Of a stretch of 64,000 bases of DNA, positions 44,120 to 52,058 are shown piece after piece; the stretch's first letter is position 1, and each line of letters opens with the position of its first letter. Under the pieces are notes generated by a model, which did not search any database, was not told the DNA's origin, and saw nothing but the letters and a program-made list of their open reading frames with translations. Where the stretch lies: assembly GCF_900142915.1 (NCBI RefSeq), contig NZ_FRCM01000005.1, positions 496,001-560,000 on the forward strand. The letters run 5' to 3'. The DNA is from Mucilaginibacter sp. OK098. Lineage in GTDB: Bacteria > Bacteroidota > Bacteroidia > Sphingobacteriales > Sphingobacteriaceae. The translations under genes were made by a program, and so were the position numbers.

Positions 44120-44668
44120 GTGGCAACTAATAACTCGGGTAAAGGCACAAAAGTTTACGCTGGTAGTTCTGCATTAGCGGATAAACGGCCGGTTGATATT
44201 TATTTTGATAAATATGCCGAAAGTCATCAAAACAAAACCAATAAACTCATTCATTGGATCTGTGTCCCGCTTATCGTTTTTAGCTTGCTCGGCCTTGTTT
44301 GGGCAATCCCATTCCCTTATATTAAATTTTTAGGCAAGTATAATCTCTTCTTAAACTGGGCATCTTTTTTAATAGCTTTCAGTATTTATTACTATTACAA
44401 GCTTTCGCCGGTGCTTTCATACCTGATGCTGCTTATATTATTTGGCTTTAGCTACGGAATTATGGAACTGGATACCTGGCAAAAAGCAGGTGGTCCGGCT
44501 ATATGGCAGGTATGCCTGGCTATTTTTGTACTTTCATGGGTGGGGCAATTCATAGGCCATAAAATAGAGGGTAAAAAACCTTCGTTTTTAGACGATCTTA
44601 AATTTCTGCTGATCGGGCCAATATGGCTGCTTCATTTTATACTGAAGAAGTTTTCCATGCGGTATTAA
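44120..44668 (+). CDS. Mpo1-like (DUF962) membrane protein
   Basis: A 182-residue protein with four hydrophobic helices. It resembles the Mpo1/YGL010w family, whose yeast member is an iron-dependent 2-hydroxy fatty acid dioxygenase. Visible family features are PVDIYFDKYAESHQNKTNKLIHW near the start, VPLIVFSLLGLVW, and the late WVGQFIGHKIEGKKPSFLDD with conserved His. A GTG start at 44120 follows the rny terminator closely. The enzymatic role in bacteria is not established. Confidence 0.85.
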   Translation: MATNNSGKGTKVYAGSSALADKRPVDIYFDKYAESHQNKTNKLIHWICVPLIVFSLLGLVWAIPFPYIKFLGKYNLFLNWASFLIAFSIYYYYKLSPVLSYLMLLILFGFSYGIMELDTWQKAGGPAIWQVCLAIFVLSWVGQFIGHKIEGKKPSFLDDLKFLLIGPIWLLHFILKKFSMRY

Positions 44669-44748
44669 TTCTCCTGGGGCAGGTTACTTATAAATTTATC
44701 AACATTTAATTTAAGGTTTTGTAGCACAAGTATCATGCTCATCGTAAT

Positions 44749-45249
44749 ATGAGTATGAAAAATATAGCAATAATACTTTTCCTCGGTGTTTTCCTGCTTG
44801 GCTGTAGCAAAAGCAAAGACAATAATATATCGCTTAGCGGCACCCTGACAGATTGCCCCGCAAATACAGTTTGTACCTATAATTATTTTGACAATGCCGA
44901 TATTTCAGGAACCAACCAGCTGGCAGCTGGTGGCAGCAGGGTGTTTTGGTATAAAAATATCAACAATAGTTCATGTGATATTACGAGCCAGCTCAATTTT
45001 AAAGCCTCATTAAGTAGTAATAGTTTTGTTATAAATTCAAGTCAGATAGCAGCAGGCCTTGCAACCTATAATCAGAGTTGCGTGTGCTGCGATCTTATAT
45101 TTCTAAAAACAATTGGAGGCGAGATAAAAGGAAAAAGAACCGATATGAATCACTGGTTAATAAATGCCACTATAATACGGGCCGACATCAATAATAAACC
45201 ATTTGATACCCTGAAAGTAAATCAATACTTTACACTTAAAGCACTGTAA
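44749..45249 (+). CDS. Hypothetical lipoprotein
   Basis: A 166-residue lipoprotein with lipobox FLLGC (Cys19) and a Ser/Lys linker. The mature part contains Cys pairs (TDCPANTVCTYNYFD; QSCVCCDLIFL) and is probably beta-rich. An alternative ATG at 44755 (MKNIAIILF) gives the same lipobox. Single gene between the Mpo1-like gene and the convergent OlsF-like gene. Unknown function. Confidence 0.75.
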   Translation: MSMKNIAIILFLGVFLLGCSKSKDNNISLSGTLTDCPANTVCTYNYFDNADISGTNQLAAGGSRVFWYKNINNSSCDITSQLNFKASLSSNSFVINSSQIAAGLATYNQSCVCCDLIFLKTIGGEIKGKRTDMNHWLINATIIRADINNKPFDTLKVNQYFTLKAL

Positions 45250-45264
45250 AATTAAAACGGTCTT

Positions 45265-47013
45265 TTATTTACCAAGCTTCTCCAACATATCGTGTGGCAC
45301 TTTTTCAAGATCGAGCACTAAGAAACCATCAAGACAATCGGCAAATTTAGGGTCGATATTAAAGCAGATAATTTTAGCATTCATAGCTATATACTGCCGC
45401 AGAAGTACCGGTACTTTCATGTTTCGGCTTTCAACTTCGCCAATCAAATTATCAAGTCCTTTAAAGTTGTCTTCACCAGCCATTAGCAGGTCTGTATCAA
45501 TGCTTTCGAGGTTGACTTTGAATTTTTTGCGTGGTTTTACAAATTGTGCCATTTCATGATCAAAATGGTTCCGATTAATATAATCAACGATAAGTGATTT
45601 GGAGAAATTTGAAAAAGCATTACTAATACTTACAGGGCCAATAAGATAACGATAGCGTGGGTTATCCATTAAATATTTTATAATTCCTTTCCACAGCAAA
45701 AATAATGGCAATGGTTTTAGCTGGTATTCTTTACGGATCCATGAGCGGCCTAGCTCAATGCTCTTCTTTAATATCGGTGTAAACTGTGTCTTGATTTTAA
45801 ATAATTCGGATATATAAAATCCTTTTTTTCCAATGCTGTAAAATATTTCATCGCCAAGGCCAAGGCGGTATGCGCCGACAATCATTTTAGTCTCAGTATC
45901 CCATATAAAAAGATGATGGTAATAAATATCAAACTCATCCAGGTCTGAAGGTTTATTAGTGCCTTCGCCTACTTCTCTGAAAGTTATTTCCCTTAAACGG
46001 CCAATTTCACGAATAACATTCGGGATCACTGATGTTGGCGTTATAAATATCTCATAATTCTTCTCTACCCAGATCCTGTAATTTTCGCGTAAAGGTTCTA
46101 TCTCTTTTTCAAGTATTGCGGTATCAATTGCTGGCACAATAGCCTCAGGTAATTTTTTTATTTTAAATAAATTACGGGGATTGAAGATCTTTTTTTCATT
46201 CTCAAGTCCTGTTCCCAGTGCATAGGTCCGTGCCCGTAAGTAGTTAAGCAGTTTGGTGCTGTTGGTATAATCAGGAATATCCACCACGTTTATAGGCTTA
46301 CCAATCCGCAATTTTATAGTATGGCCATGTTTGTTAAATAATTCTGACGGTAGTTTGGCGGTACGCAGCGCAGGGTGGATCAAACTAAGCAAGTTGAAAA
46401 GTAAACCATTGTTGCCGTGGAAATATATCGGCACAACAGGCACCTTTGCTTTGGCTATTATTTTACCAACAACCGGGTGCCACATCCTATCGGTAACTTC
46501 TTGTTTATCTACCTTGTAGGTTGATACCTCACCTGCCGGGAATATGCCAATTGGCGTTCCGTTAGCCAATAGCTCCAGCGTGTTTTTTAAACCGCTTATG
46601 CTTGATGAATGATCAACGTTTTCAAAAGGGTTTACCGCAATAAAATAATCGGCTAAATTGGGGATCTTTTTAAGCAGGAAGTTTGCCATCAGTTTGGCAT
46701 CGGGCCTAACCATGCACAGCATCTTTAATAATACCATGCCCTCAATACCTCCGTAAGGGTGATTGGCAATGGCAATAAAGCTGCCTGTTTTTGGGATGTG
46801 CCTTAAATCCCGTTCATCAAACTCAACATCAATTCCGCAACCTTCCAAAATAGCATCAACAAATTCTGGTCCTACTTTGGGCTGTGCCTGGGCAAACAGT
46901 TCGTTCACCTGGTTAATTTTCATTAATTCCATCAATAAAGCTGCAAGGCCGGGCATCTTCAACTTATCCAGTTTTGTGGCTTTGGCAAACTCCTCTGTGG
47001 TAATTACTTTCAT
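45265..47013 (-). CDS. Bifunctional acyltransferase, OlsF-like aminolipid synthase
   Basis: A 582-residue fusion. The N-terminal half (about residues 60-290) is a PlsC-type lysophospholipid acyltransferase: FIAIANHPYGGIEGMVLL (Asn84-His85), later GIFPAGEVSTY and VPIYFHGNNG. The C-terminal half (about 315-500) is a GNAT/OlsB-type N-acyltransferase: REITFREVGEGTNKPSDLDE, YYHHLFIWD, MIVGAYRLG and SRNHFDHEMAQF-type DYINRNHFDHEM. This order matches OlsF, which makes ornithine-type aminolipids in some Bacteroidota. The amino acid used (ornithine, glycine or other) cannot be told. The usual NHxxxxD reads NHPYGGIEG here. Confidence 0.75.
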   Translation of the reverse strand: MKVITTEEFAKATKLDKLKMPGLAALLMELMKINQVNELFAQAQPKVGPEFVDAILEGCGIDVEFDERDLRHIPKTGSFIAIANHPYGGIEGMVLLKMLCMVRPDAKLMANFLLKKIPNLADYFIAVNPFENVDHSSSISGLKNTLELLANGTPIGIFPAGEVSTYKVDKQEVTDRMWHPVVGKIIAKAKVPVVPIYFHGNNGLLFNLLSLIHPALRTAKLPSELFNKHGHTIKLRIGKPINVVDIPDYTNSTKLLNYLRARTYALGTGLENEKKIFNPRNLFKIKKLPEAIVPAIDTAILEKEIEPLRENYRIWVEKNYEIFITPTSVIPNVIREIGRLREITFREVGEGTNKPSDLDEFDIYYHHLFIWDTETKMIVGAYRLGLGDEIFYSIGKKGFYISELFKIKTQFTPILKKSIELGRSWIRKEYQLKPLPLFLLWKGIIKYLMDNPRYRYLIGPVSISNAFSNFSKSLIVDYINRNHFDHEMAQFVKPRKKFKVNLESIDTDLLMAGEDNFKGLDNLIGEVESRNMKVPVLLRQYIAMNAKIICFNIDPKFADCLDGFLVLDLEKVPHDMLEKLGK

Positions 47014-47090
47014 ACTTATAAAATAAACCCTATTGCAAGGGAGATAAATATCCTGAAAAATTATTTAATTTAACCCTGATAAACCATTTA

Positions 47091-47966
47091 ATGAAAACGC
47101 GGATAAAAAACTACCTGTCAATAACCAAAAAAGAATGGAACGGTATGGTAGTTCTTGTTGTTTTAATTGCATTGGTACTGGCTGCGCCCTATGGTTATCA
47201 GTTAATCCGCAAAGATAATACAATAAATTTTAAAGATTTTGATAAAGCAGTTGCGCAGCTAAACAAGGCCGGGAATAAAGCAGGCTATACGGCTGACAAT
47301 GAAAATGCTGAACCAGATAAAAAGATCTCACAACCGGTTATGTTTCCTTTTAATCCCAATAACCTTACCATAATGCAATGGGAACAGCTTGGCCTCAGTG
47401 CCCGGCAAGCCGGTGTTATAAAGCATTATGAAGATAAAGGTGGCAGATTTTATACAAAGGAGGATTTAAAAAAGATCTATGCCATTACAACCGCCGATTA
47501 CCAACGACTGGAACCTTATATCAAGATCCCCGAAGCAGTATACATTTCTAAAAAAGCTAAACCGGGTGAAATTATCGAGCTTAATACTGCCGATTCTGCT
47601 AAACTTACAGAATTAAAAGGGATAGGCCCGGGTTTCGCTGTGCAGATAATCAGGTACAGGGGCAGGCTTGGCGGCTTTTATCATAAAGAGCAGTTAAAGG
47701 AAGTTTATGGGATTGATTCTTTAAAATATGATGAGATCAGAAACCAGGTATCAGTAAATGCTCAAAGGATCAAAAAAGTAGATCTAAACACCATCTCTTT
47801 CAACCAGTTGCGGATTTTTCCCTATCTCAGCTATAAACAGGTGAATGCAATTATTGAGTATCGCAAACAGCATGGTAATTATACTTCCATGAATGATCTG
47901 AAAAACATTGTGCTGCTTGATGAAGGAATTTTACGTAAAATTGAACCATATTTAAGTTTTAAATGA
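47091..47966 (+). CDS. Helix-hairpin-helix protein (ComEA-like)
   Basis: A 291-residue protein with an N-terminal membrane helix (MVVLVVLIALVLAAPYGYQL) and three successive helix-hairpin-helix segments. These are near residues 95-145 (LTIMQWEQLGLSARQAGVIK), 165-215 (LNTADSAKLTELKGIGPGFA) and 230-288 (LNTISFNQLRIFPYLSYKQV). The second has the canonical GIGPG turn. Such proteins bind DNA at the envelope, as ComEA does during uptake, but no com genes are near. Its stop overlaps the apt start (ATGA), so translation is coupled. Confidence 0.88.
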   Translation: MKTRIKNYLSITKKEWNGMVVLVVLIALVLAAPYGYQLIRKDNTINFKDFDKAVAQLNKAGNKAGYTADNENAEPDKKISQPVMFPFNPNNLTIMQWEQLGLSARQAGVIKHYEDKGGRFYTKEDLKKIYAITTADYQRLEPYIKIPEAVYISKKAKPGEIIELNTADSAKLTELKGIGPGFAVQIIRYRGRLGGFYHKEQLKEVYGIDSLKYDEIRNQVSVNAQRIKKVDLNTISFNQLRIFPYLSYKQVNAIIEYRKQHGNYTSMNDLKNIVLLDEGILRKIEPYLSFK

Positions 47967-48490
47967 TAGCGCAGCAAATAAAATCGGCCATTCGTGATAT
48001 ACCTGATTTCCCAAAACCGGGGATCATCTTCAAAGATATTACCCCCATATTAAAAGATCCGAAACTGTGCGAAAACATAGTTAATGCCTTTGTGGAGCAA
48101 TTGCAGGGGATCCGCATTGATGCAATTGCCGGGATAGAAAGTCGTGGGTTTTTATTTGGTTTAACCCTTGCCACAAAATTAGGTGTTCCGTTTATCCCGG
48201 TGCGCAAAGCCGGCAAGCTGCCCTTTACCATTAAACAAAAGGCTTACAAGCTAGAGTATGGCACCGCAACAATAGAACTGCATACCGATGCTTTTGAACC
48301 TGGGCAGCATATTTTAATTCATGATGATTTATTAGCAACCGGAGGTACAGCCCTTGCAGCCAGTGAATTGATTCAGGAAATGGGGGGCATAGTTGCCGGG
48401 TTTTCTTTTGTTGTAGGATTGGGGTTTTTGAATGGATTGGAGAGAATAACGCCCGTTTGTGATAAGGTGGTGGTGCTGGCGGAGTATTGA
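47963..48490 (+). CDS. apt: Adenine phosphoribosyltransferase
   Basis: A 175-residue purine salvage enzyme that makes AMP from adenine and PRPP. The PRPP-binding loop is HILIHDDLLATGGTA; other family blocks are IPDFPKPGIIFKDITPIL, IAGIESRGFLFG and PVRKAGKLP. It overlaps the HhH gene by 4 bp and ends 1 bp before the GTG of the RAYT gene, so the transposase-like gene sits in what looks like the apt transcription unit. Confidence 0.96.
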   Translation: MIAQQIKSAIRDIPDFPKPGIIFKDITPILKDPKLCENIVNAFVEQLQGIRIDAIAGIESRGFLFGLTLATKLGVPFIPVRKAGKLPFTIKQKAYKLEYGTATIELHTDAFEPGQHILIHDDLLATGGTALAASELIQEMGGIVAGFSFVVGLGFLNGLERITPVCDKVVVLAEY

Positions 48491-48491
48491 A

Positions 48492-49142
48492 GTGACAGAA
48501 TTATTTAAAGATAAATACAGAATCCCACCGGCACGATTACAGACCTGGAATTATGCTGATAATGGCATGTATTTCATAACCATTTGTACTGCAAATCGGG
48601 AATGTTATTTTGGAGAAATCGTAGAGACGCGATGCTTCGCGTCTTTAACCGACATGCCTGAATATGAAATGCAATTAAATGATCTTGGAAGAACTGTGGA
48701 GGCCGAATGGCTGAAAACGGCAAAATTAAGGTCGGATATGAATTTGGAACTGGCTGAATACATTGTAATGCCCAATCATTTTCATGGAATTGCAATAATT
48801 GGAGAGAATAAATATAATACATCGGTGTATAATACTGATCGTGAATTAGAACCATCATATTTAGGCCTGGCGCAGTTAGACGCGAAGCATCGCGTCTCTA
48901 CGGATCTAAATATTAATGATAATTCAAAAAATAAATTCGGTAGCCAATCTAAAAATTTAGCATCCATCCTTCGGGGTTTTAAATCGGCGGTAACAACTTA
49001 CGCAAGGATAAACGATATCCCATTTAATTGGCAGCCTCGCTTTCATGATCATATTATTACCACAAATGCAGAATACCTTCGTATTGCAGATTATATTATA
49101 AATAACCCCAATAATTGGCAAAAGGATAAATTTTACAGGTAA
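48492..49142 (+). CDS. REP-associated tyrosine transposase (RAYT, Y1/HUH family)
   Basis: A 216-residue single-strand DNA transposase-like protein of the IS200 Y1 superfamily. Motifs: the opening DKYRIPPARLQTWNYADNG, MYFITICT, then the HUH motif in MPNHFHGI (His96, His98). The C-terminal WQPRFHDHII and YLRIADYIINNP hold the likely catalytic Tyr. Two GTAG-REP copies lie inside the coding sequence and are translated as VETRCFAS (residues 44-51) and LDAKHRVST (129-137), on either side of HUH. Two more copies follow the gene. Start GTG 48492 (1 bp after apt) gives the conserved N-terminus; a GTG at 48459 would overlap apt. Confidence 0.92.
   Translation: MTELFKDKYRIPPARLQTWNYADNGMYFITICTANRECYFGEIVETRCFASLTDMPEYEMQLNDLGRTVEAEWLKTAKLRSDMNLELAEYIVMPNHFHGIAIIGENKYNTSVYNTDRELEPSYLGLAQLDAKHRVSTDLNINDNSKNKFGSQSKNLASILRGFKSAVTTYARINDIPFNWQPRFHDHIITTNAEYLRIADYIINNPNNWQKDKFYR
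48620..48902. repeat. Inverted GTAG-REP pair inside the RAYT gene
   Basis: Copies at 48620-48644 (+) and 48878-48902 (-) are identical to each other and to the copies at 8833 and 8916. Both preserve the reading frame of the RAYT gene. Confidence 0.9.
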
Positions 49143-49145
49143 TAT

Positions 49146-49273
49146 CGTAGAGACGCGATGCTTCGCGTCTAAAACCATTAAAGTAGCCATCATAATTAAA
49201 AGAAAATTTGTTTGGCTTGTGAAACATGTTGACAGCCTGTCCGCATTCAGACGCGAAGCATCGCGTCTCTACG
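49146..49273. repeat. Inverted GTAG-REP pair downstream of the RAYT gene
   Basis: Copies at 49146-49170 (+) and 49249-49273 (-), again identical over 25 bp. The first begins 3 bp after the RAYT stop. The 49143-49442 intergenic stretch holds this pair and, beyond it, an AT-rich upstream region for the acyl-CoA dehydrogenase. Confidence 0.9.
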
Positions 49274-49442
49274 CGATATTAAAAAAAATATTTTTTCATA
49301 AATGTTCTGTGCTAAAACACCCCTGTAATAACTAAACCTACTATTCATACCATATACCAAATCGTTCTCTTTTCGCGCAGTTTTTTAATGGAACTAATAC
49401 ATGATTTATTGTGTTACTTTGCTGTAAACCAATAATAAATAC

Positions 49443-50615
49443 ATGGATTCTTTATTAACTGACACATCTGCAGGATACGATTTTTCTATCAACGATAATC
49501 AAAAAATGATAGGCCAGATGGCCAAAGATTTTGCCGAAAAACACATCAAACCACACGTAATGGAATGGGACGAGGCGCAACATTTCCCGGTTGAGCTTTT
49601 TAAACAATTGGGCGAGCTGGGGATGATGAGCGTATTTGTGCCGGAAGAATACGGCGGCTCGGGATTTGGGTATTTTGAATATGTAACGGTTATTGTTGAA
49701 ATTGCTAAGGTGTGCGGATCTATCGGTTTATCAGTAGCGGCACATAATTCTTTATGTACAGGCCACATCCTTGCATTTGGTAACGAGGAACAAAAGCACC
49801 GCTGGCTGCCAAAGCTGGCAACTGCCGAATGGATAGGGGCATGGGGGTTAACCGAAGCAAATACCGGTTCAGACGCGATGGGGATGAACACCACCGCTGT
49901 TTTAGATGGTGATCATTATATTGTAAATGGGTCAAAAAACTGGATCACACACGGTAAATCTGGTAACGTGGCGGTAGTGATGGTTCGTACAGGAAAAAAA
50001 GGCGATTCAAAAGGAATCTCGGCCCTGGTTATTGAAAAAGGAACCAAAGGGTTTACACATGGTAAAAAAGAAAACAAACTGGGCATGCGTGCATCAGAAA
50101 CTACCGAACTGATATTTGATAACTGCCGGGTGCCAAAAGAAAATCTTTTAGGTAATGAAGGCGACGGCTTTAAACAGGCAATGAAGGTGCTGGATGGCGG
50201 CAGGATCTCTATTGCTGCTTTATCATTAGGCATTGCCAAAGGCGCTTTTGAAGCAGCATTAGCTTATTCAAAGGAAAGAAAGCAATTTGGACAGTCAATA
50301 AGTAATTTCCAGGGCATAGCCTTTAAACTGGCAGATATGGCTACAGAAATAGAAGCTGCGGAGCTATTAATTATGCAAGCTGCCGATCTAAAGAACAGGC
50401 ATTTGCCGGTAACAAAACAATCGGCTATGGCGAAATACTATGCATCAGAAGTTGCCGTGCGTACAGCAACAGAAGCCGTACAGATCTTCGGCGGCTATGG
50501 CTATACCAAGGATTTTCCGGTTGAAAAGTACTATCGTGATGCAAAACTGTGTACAATAGGAGAGGGAACTTCAGAGATCCAAAAGATTGTTATCAGTAGG
50601 GAGATATTGAAGTAG
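49443..50615 (+). CDS. Acyl-CoA dehydrogenase
   Basis: A 390-residue FAD enzyme of fatty acid or branched-chain amino acid breakdown. Family blocks: the N-terminal helical domain with KDFAEKHIKPHVMEWD, then WGLTEANTGSDAMGM and GSKNWITHG, and the C-terminal QIFGGYGYTKDFPVEKYYRDAK and IGEGTSEIQKIVISREIL. The catalytic Glu is probably that of GEGTSE or the preceding helix, by subfamily. Length and motifs fit short-chain or isovaleryl-type enzymes. No other beta-oxidation genes are adjacent. Confidence 0.94.
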   Translation: MDSLLTDTSAGYDFSINDNQKMIGQMAKDFAEKHIKPHVMEWDEAQHFPVELFKQLGELGMMSVFVPEEYGGSGFGYFEYVTVIVEIAKVCGSIGLSVAAHNSLCTGHILAFGNEEQKHRWLPKLATAEWIGAWGLTEANTGSDAMGMNTTAVLDGDHYIVNGSKNWITHGKSGNVAVVMVRTGKKGDSKGISALVIEKGTKGFTHGKKENKLGMRASETTELIFDNCRVPKENLLGNEGDGFKQAMKVLDGGRISIAALSLGIAKGAFEAALAYSKERKQFGQSISNFQGIAFKLADMATEIEAAELLIMQAADLKNRHLPVTKQSAMAKYYASEVAVRTATEAVQIFGGYGYTKDFPVEKYYRDAKLCTIGEGTSEIQKIVISREILK

Positions 50616-50739
50616 ATGAATGAGCTGAATAAGATTAATTAGGTTTAAGTTATCGAATGAAGATTTGCTTTAATTATAAAATCCTTAACTTTAGGTGTAC
50701 GACTTAATACCCAACAACCGATCAATTAGTTATCCCACC

Positions 50740-51438
50740 ATGAAAGAAACTCAACACAACCCAAGCCAACGCCGTGGTTTTCTAAAACAATTTTTAACCG
50801 GAGCAGCTGCATTAGGCGCCGGCATGTTGGCAAAACCGGCCGTTGTCGCTGCCGCTGAAAGATTAGCTTCTCCAGATATATCAGAGGCAGACGAATGGTT
50901 TAAACGCGTAAAGGGTAAGCACAAAATAATGTTCGACGTAACGGAGCCTCATGCCATATTTCCGTTTGCCTGGCCGCGTATATTTTTAATAACCAATGGC
51001 AAAACCGGCACGCCGCCCGAAGAATGTGGCGTTGTAGTGGTCTTACGTCATAGCGCCGCGGCCTATGCAATGGGAGACAAACTTTGGGAAAAGTATAAGT
51101 TTGGAGAGTTTTTTAAGATAAACGATGCGGATGGTAAAGCGCCTGCCACACATAATCCTTTCTGGCAACCCAAGCCCGGCACATATAAAGCCCCTGGGAT
51201 CGGCGAAATTCAGATTGGTATTAACGAATTACAGGCAAGCGGTGTTATGTTCTGCGTTTGCGATGCAGCCCTGACAAGCCTTAGCGCAACTATCGCAGAA
51301 AAAACAAACCAGGATGCCGCGATTGTAAAAAAAGAATGGCTGGACGGACTTCTGCCGGGCGTTCAACTTGTACCATCAGGTGTTTGGGCAGTTGGGCGCG
51401 CACAGGAACGTGGATGTGCTTATTGTTTTGCCAGTTGA
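50740..51438 (+). CDS. Tat-exported DsrE-like protein
   Basis: A 232-residue protein with a twin-arginine signal: SQRRGFLKQFLTGAAALGAG, then hydrophobic residues and AVVAAAE. The mature part has an alpha/beta pattern reminiscent of DsrE/DsrF proteins: CGVVVVLRHSAAAYAM, then ASGVMFCVCDAALTSLS, and LLPGVQLVPSGVWAVGRAQE near the end, with several Cys (FCVC, CAYCFAS). An upstream start at 50695 would add 15 residues before the Tat motif, so ATG 50740 is preferred. Function unknown; the domain assignment is by pattern. Confidence 0.7.
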   Translation: MKETQHNPSQRRGFLKQFLTGAAALGAGMLAKPAVVAAAERLASPDISEADEWFKRVKGKHKIMFDVTEPHAIFPFAWPRIFLITNGKTGTPPEECGVVVVLRHSAAAYAMGDKLWEKYKFGEFFKINDADGKAPATHNPFWQPKPGTYKAPGIGEIQIGINELQASGVMFCVCDAALTSLSATIAEKTNQDAAIVKKEWLDGLLPGVQLVPSGVWAVGRAQERGCAYCFAS

Positions 51439-51447
51439 GATTGGTAT

Positions 51448-51651
51448 ATGGTTCTGAGAAACATACTTATTGTAGCTGCAATTTTAATTGCATGCCAGGC
51501 AGCTAATGCGTAGCAACTGCTTGCTGTAAACTCATTTCGGAGAGGGAGGATGGTTGACAAACCGGGTTGTTGTTTAAGCGTAAATCAAGACGATGTCAAA
51601 TGGAGTGACAGTGAAGATATTATCTGGAGTAAAGCGGTAACGGTACGGTAA
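51448..51651 (+). pseudogene. Small exported-protein ORF interrupted by an amber stop
   Basis: From ATG 51448 the frame encodes a signal-peptide-like MVLRNILIVAAILIACQAAN and Ala, then TAG at 51511-51513. The same frame then runs on for 45 codons (QLLAVNSFRRGRMV..., ending SKAVTVR) to TAA at 51651. The stop falls exactly where a signal peptidase site would be. A single C-to-T change of CAG would explain it. No family is recognised, so this may also be a chance open frame. Confidence 0.35.
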
Positions 51652-51741
51652 TCAACAAGGCGAATCCTATTAACTTAATCAACTCAATCTAACCCAATCA
51701 ACTATTTCAACAATCCCCTTTCATATTCAAAACTAAATGCT

Positions 51742-51749
51742 TACCTTTG
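51742..51749 (+). promoter_or_regulatory. Promoter -7 element for rpsU
   Basis: TACCTTTG fits TAnnTTTG; the expected transcription start is near 51753-51755, giving a leader of about 27 nt that begins within CCTCCC. Confidence 0.5.
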
Positions 51750-51750
51750 C

Positions 51751-51768
51751 CCTCCCACGAAAGGAGGT
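51751..51768 (+). promoter_or_regulatory. Strong Shine-Dalgarno of rpsU with adjacent complementary CCTCC
   Basis: AAAGGAGGT (51760-51768) is a full-length anti-16S match, unusual among the genes of this window, most of which start after A-rich leaders. CCTCC (51751-51755) just upstream can pair with GGAGG (51763-51767) over a 7-nt loop. The distance to ATG is 12 nt. In Bacteroidota, ribosomal protein bS21 helps mask the 16S 3' end, and a strong Shine-Dalgarno on rpsU is thought to allow autoregulation. Confidence 0.7.
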
Positions 51769-51780
51769 ATTTCAGGAATT

Positions 51781-51975
51781 ATGATCATTATTAACGTAAA
51801 AGACGGCGAATCATTAGATAAAGCATTAAAACGCTTTAAGAAGAAATTTGAGAAGACAGGAGTTTTAAGAGAACTTCGTAGTCGCCAGGCATTTGAAAAG
51901 AAATCTGTGACCCGCCGTCACGTGGTTAAACATGCCATCTACAAGCAAAATATGAACTTAGAAGCAACCGTTTAA
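51781..51975 (+). CDS. rpsU: 30S ribosomal protein S21
   Basis: A 64-residue basic protein of the small subunit (MIIINVKDGESLDKALKRFK, then LRSRQAFEKKSVTRRHVVKH). In Bacteroidota it lies at the mRNA exit channel near the anti-Shine-Dalgarno. First gene of a probable rpsU-xerC-hpf unit. Its leader carries the strong Shine-Dalgarno described at 51751-51768, and a 17-bp hairpin lies between it and xerC. Confidence 0.95.
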   Translation: MIIINVKDGESLDKALKRFKKKFEKTGVLRELRSRQAFEKKSVTRRHVVKHAIYKQNMNLEATV

Positions 51976-52013
51976 TTCTTGAAAAAGAATTTTCGATTTT
52001 TCTAATCAATATA

Positions 52014-52058
52014 AAAAACTATTTGTACATTCATCATTCGGATGTACAAGTAGTTTTT
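52014..52058 (+). terminator. 17-bp hairpin between rpsU and xerC
   Basis: AAAAACTATTTGTACAT (52014-52030) pairs with ATGTACAAGTAGTTTTT (52042-52058) at all 17 positions, one of them U-G, around an 11-nt loop. The right arm ends in five T and is followed at once by the xerC ATG at 52059. It may be a terminator or attenuator limiting xerC expression relative to rpsU, or a translational block. Confidence 0.65.
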
